From positions 1 through 8,336 of the forward strand of contig CALAXS010000418.1 of NCBI GenBank assembly GCA_937895305.1: a stretch of 8,336 nucleotides of DNA. The letters are read 5' to 3'. This document shows, piece by piece, positions 6,024 through 8,336 of the stretch; positions within the stretch are counted from its first letter, which is position 1, and each line of letters opens with the position of its first letter. The notes beneath the pieces are model-generated. The model was not told the DNA's origin, made no database searches, and saw only the letters and a program-made list of their open reading frames with translations. The translations under genes and the position numbers were made by a program. The stretch comes from an uncultured bacterium. GTDB lineage: Bacteria; Hydrogenedentota; Hydrogenedentia; Hydrogenedentales; JAEUWI01.

Positions 6024-6875
6024 CTACTCGGGCCACACCCCCGTGAAGACATCCGTCGCCGGGCCATCCTGATAAACACACCCGTCCTCCGCCCACTCAA
6101 TACACAACGTGCCAAAGACCAGGTGTACATTCACCTTCCGGTTCACGCGGTCCGTAATCATAGACGCCAACGACGCGCCACACGAACCACTGCCACTCGC
6201 CATGGTCATGCCGCTACCCCGTTCCCAGATACGCATGACAATATTGTCCCGGTCTAAAACATTCACGAACTCCACATTCGTCCGCTCCGGAAAGGACGGA
6301 TGCTGCTCGATTTTAGGCCCCACCGTCAACACCAGATTTACCAGCTCCTCGTCACTCGCCCCGTCTACAAATACCACAGCATGGGGATTGCCGATATTCG
6401 CACAAGTCACCTCATAGGTCTCGCCGTCCACCTCCAGCGCCTCCTCCTTCACCTCACCCGGCGCACCCACCATAGGAATCTTCCCGCGCTCAAACTTCGG
6501 CTGACCCATGTTCGACCGCACCGTTTCCACCACACCCTCCACCACATTCAACACCACCCCGTTCGGTCCACCACCCGTCTCTATCACAAATTCCGTCTTC
6601 GCAGTCATACCCCGTTCATAGACATACTTCGCAAAACAACGGATACCATTGCCACACGTCTCCGCCTCGCTCCCATCCGCATTAAAGATACGCATCTTAA
6701 AATCATGCGCTTCCCCTGGCATGATAAGAATAATCCCGTCACTCCCCACGCCCAGATGACGATGACTCATCTGACGCGACAGCGCCGCCGGGTCGTCTAT
6801 CGTAAATCGGCTGCAATCAATAAAATGATAATCATTGCCCAGCCCATGCATTTTCGTAAACTCAATACCACTCAT
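6024..6875 (-). CDS. dapF: Diaminopimelate epimerase (DapF), variant active site
   Basis: This 283-residue enzyme interconverts LL- and meso-2,6-diaminopimelate, the last epimerisation step before lysine and peptidoglycan precursors. Both halves of the pseudo-symmetric fold are present. Visible are KMHGLGNDYHFID (8-20), GVGSDGI, NADGSEAETCGNG with the first catalytic cysteine C74, NPHAV with H165, RTNVEFV, and WERG with E218. The second catalytic motif normally reads ACGTG or ACGSG. Here it is MASGSGSCG, with Ser227 (codon AGT) at the expected cysteine and a cysteine five residues later (C232). The usual glutamate in GET is also methionine. Length is normal for the family and the frame is intact, so this is not a decayed gene. 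A ribosome site GAGGATGG lies about 9 nt upstream of the ATG. It follows ddl by 39 nt and is probably cotranscribed with it. Confidence 0.96.
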   Translation of the reverse strand: MSGIEFTKMHGLGNDYHFIDCSRFTIDDPAALSRQMSHRHLGVGSDGIILIMPGEAHDFKMRIFNADGSEAETCGNGIRCFAKYVYERGMTAKTEFVIETGGGPNGVVLNVVEGVVETVRSNMGQPKFERGKIPMVGAPGEVKEEALEVDGETYEVTCANIGNPHAVVFVDGASDEELVNLVLTVGPKIEQHPSFPERTNVEFVNVLDRDNIVMRIWERGSGMTMASGSGSCGASLASMITDRVNRKVNVHLVFGTLCIEWAEDGCVYQDGPATDVFTGVWPE

Positions 6876-6914
6876 GAATTCAATCCATCCTCACCTGACA
6901 GGTTAATAAAAAAT

Positions 6915-7943
6915 CTAGTTCGTTCCTTCAGCCGATGCTTCCAGCTGGGCGTTGCGTATGGCCGCCTCCACAAAAAGGACACACATGGCACTATAACTGA
7001 TACCCACCGCCTTACACGCCTGGGGATAAAGCGACGTTTCCGTCAGCCCCGGCACCGTATTCACCTCAATCCACACCGGCCCCTGCTCATCCAGAATAAA
7101 GTCGCTCCGGCTCCATCCCTTACACCCCACCATGTCATGCACATATACCGCCGCCTCCTGTACCCTCTGCGTCATTTCCGGACTAATCCGCGCAGGCGTA
7201 ATCTCCTCCGTCGCACCCGGCGTATACTTCGCCGCATAATCAAAAAACACCGCATCCTTCGGCACAATCTCCGTCACCGGCAACGGACGTATCATCCTGC
7301 TCGCCTCCGCATCCAAGACCCCGCACGTCACCTCCGTACCCTTCACAAACTGCTCCACCATCAGATAACTATCCACCTCAAAGACCGCATTCAACGCCTC
7401 ATCCAGATCATCCGGCATCGCTACTATACGCACCCCAACACTCGACCCGCCACGACACGCCTTGACCACACACGGCAACCCGATGTCCTGCGTAATCACC
7501 TCCAGCACCTGCGCCCTATCCGCGTCCCACGTCGCCCGGTCCAACGCCACATGCCCCGCCACACGAATCCCCTGCGCCTGCACCACCGCCTTACACCGCA
7601 CCTTATCCATAGCCAACGCACTCGCCGCACACCCCGAACCCGTATACGGAATATTCAATATATCCAGCATCCCCTGAATGCGTCCATCCTCTCCATACGT
7701 CCCATGCAACGCAATAAAAACACAATCCACCCCCAGCCCCACAAGCGTAGCAATCCCCTCAGCAGCACCCACCGCTTCGCCGTCACCCACCTGCCATCGT
7801 CCATCCAGACCAATCACGATAGGCGTTACAATATGCTCCGCCCCCACCAACGCAGCCACCACGCCCGCGCCCGACTTCAACGAAACTTCATGCTCTGTGC
7901 TCTGACCGCCCATAAGGACAGCGATAGTGTAAGGTGTACTCAC
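6915..7943 (-). CDS. ddl: D-alanine--D-alanine ligase
   Basis: This 342-residue ATP-grasp ligase joins two D-alanines, using ATP and magnesium, for the peptidoglycan stem peptide. Family motifs are in order. The N-terminal AVLMGGQSTEHEVSL contains E17. HGTYGEDGRIQGMLD (80-94) follows, then the ATP-binding loop VKACRGGSSVGV (160-171) with S167. DYAAKYTPG (235-243) has K239 and Y240, corresponding to the substrate-closing tyrosine. The metal site is formed by D281 (DFILD) and E293/N295 (EVNTVPGLT). The tyrosine in the KYTPG loop suggests normal D-Ala-D-Ala rather than D-lactate specificity, which is an inference. The start codon is GTG (7941-7943). It is the only plausible one, because an in-frame TAG lies five codons upstream and the next methionine is inside the conserved glycine-rich motif. 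No clear Shine-Dalgarno precedes it. It is first in a two-gene unit with dapF. Confidence 0.97.
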   Translation of the reverse strand: MSTPYTIAVLMGGQSTEHEVSLKSGAGVVAALVGAEHIVTPIVIGLDGRWQVGDGEAVGAAEGIATLVGLGVDCVFIALHGTYGEDGRIQGMLDILNIPYTGSGCAASALAMDKVRCKAVVQAQGIRVAGHVALDRATWDADRAQVLEVITQDIGLPCVVKACRGGSSVGVRIVAMPDDLDEALNAVFEVDSYLMVEQFVKGTEVTCGVLDAEASRMIRPLPVTEIVPKDAVFFDYAAKYTPGATEEITPARISPEMTQRVQEAAVYVHDMVGCKGWSRSDFILDEQGPVWIEVNTVPGLTETSLYPQACKAVGISYSAMCVLFVEAAIRNAQLEASAEGTN

Positions 7944-8037
7944 GGATAAATGGACTTTCTATGGCTTGTCCCACAACGAATACTTTTGCTGCGGAATTAC
8001 TTCTGTTTCTAATGCAAACCCGTGCGACATAACGCAG

Positions 8038-8052
8038 ACAGGTGCGACCTGT
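8038..8052. promoter_or_regulatory. Perfect 6-bp inverted repeat upstream of ddl
   Basis: ACAGGT and ACCTGT are separated by GCG, about 95 bases upstream of the ddl start codon. A related GTGCGAC occurs at 8022-8028, repeating part of the palindrome (GGTGCGAC). The size and symmetry fit a transcription-factor operator, but it could be chance. No regulator gene is visible nearby. Confidence 0.3.
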
Positions 8053-8152
8053 TGCGAGGGCTGCTACCCCTATTATTGCTCTTTATACGCAGTCTTTGCC
8101 AGATCGTTCCCTGATTCACTCATGCCTCCCCAGTTTTAGTCAATGGGACCAA

Positions 8153-8262
8153 GAGATTGCCACGCCTCGTTCCTCTCGGCTCGCAATGACGGGGGCTTTA
8201 GCGACGTTAATAAATTTCACGTCATTGCGAGGCACGAACGTAGTGAGTAACGCGGCAATCTC
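8153..8262. repeat. Inverted pair of REP-like elements
   Basis: The left copy (8153-8191) and right copy (8220-8262) face each other across 28 bases. The right copy starts CGTCATTGCGAGG and ends GGCAATCTC. The left copy is its inverse, starting GAGATTGCC and ending TCGCAATGACG. The outer 8-12 bases of the arms match and the middles differ. Each copy also carries its own ATTGC/GCAAT mini-inverted repeat. From memory, the CGTCATTGCGAG...GCAATCTC signature is a very common intergenic palindrome in diverse bacteria. Two facing copies resemble a bacterial interspersed mosaic element or a small non-autonomous element; no transposase is present here. Confidence 0.85.
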
Positions 8263-8336
8263 GTGCTCGCAACGTTTCATTCTATAAACAAAGGCCCATA
8301 ACATTTCATGAAAACATGAAAACACCGTAACATTTC

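Larger units (their letters stand above)
7944..8336. other. Gene-free right flank upstream of ddl
   Basis: About 390 bases hold no supported gene. They contain the probable regulatory region of the ddl-dapF unit, a 15-bp palindrome at 8038-8052, and an inverted pair of REP-like elements at 8153-8262. Near the end are an 8-bp direct duplication (CATGAAAA at 8307-8314 and 8315-8322) and a palindrome (TTTCATGAAA at 8304-8313). I could not find a convincing -35/-10 pair for ddl on the minus strand. A minus-strand TATAAA near 8081 has no matching -35. Confidence 0.6.

Noticed and set aside
6300..7949. Long plus-strand open frame opposite dapF and ddl
   Set aside because: Its product is Arg/His/Thr/Pro-rich without domain signs. 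It is a shadow of two well-supported minus-strand genes with high GC.
8140..8325. Small minus-strand open frame of about 60 codons
   Set aside because: It is a translation of the inverted REP-like elements, of the kind commonly mis-annotated as hypothetical proteins.

Overview
The window looks like accessory-rich chromosome from a bacterium that makes diaminopimelate-type peptidoglycan. Two adjacent minus-strand genes are dapF and ddl, and two proteins carry lipoprotein signal peptides. A CBM6 domain, a LamG-like lectin fold and a fibronectin type III domain occur close together, with REP-like palindromes and a large tandem repeat. That mix is typical of large-genome environmental bacteria (planctomycete-like, hydrogenedentes-like or large-genome gammaproteobacterial lineages). 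I cannot fix the phylum from the sequence alone.

Layout. Positions 1-672 hold no gene. They contain a short REP-like hairpin (about 143-170), a possible promoter (230-258) and an array of twelve 21-bp units (354-605). The array has a strict two-unit (42-bp) alternation and ends shortly before the first gene. Then, on the plus strand: a fibronectin type III protein (673-1284) closed by a strong intrinsic terminator (1300-1336); a DEDDy-type 3'-5' exonuclease (1357-2064); a small AT-richer lipoprotein of unknown function (2114-2749); a LamG-like protein with no export signal (2784-3905); a CBM6 lipoprotein (4003-4629); and a membrane-anchored platelet-activating-factor-acetylhydrolase-like alpha/beta hydrolase (4720-5991). 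Convergent to these, on the minus strand, ddl (6915-7943, GTG start) is followed 39 nt later by dapF (6024-6875). The last 390 bases are non-coding, with a 15-bp palindrome and a pair of inverted REP-like elements.

How the genes work together. Ddl and DapF belong to peptidoglycan precursor supply: DapF makes meso-diaminopimelate and Ddl makes D-Ala-D-Ala. Their tight spacing suggests one transcript. The plus-strand genes do not form an obvious pathway. Three or four of them make envelope or carbohydrate/protein-binding products, and the exonuclease is a nucleic-acid enzyme whose link to its neighbours is not evident.

The points most worth a second look are the 42-bp higher-order repeat ahead of the Fn3 gene, the serine at the position of the second catalytic cysteine of DapF, the leaderless LamG protein, the compositionally distinct orphan lipoprotein, and the switches in strand composition within and between genes. 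I see no convincing evidence for a complete new defence or mobile system.
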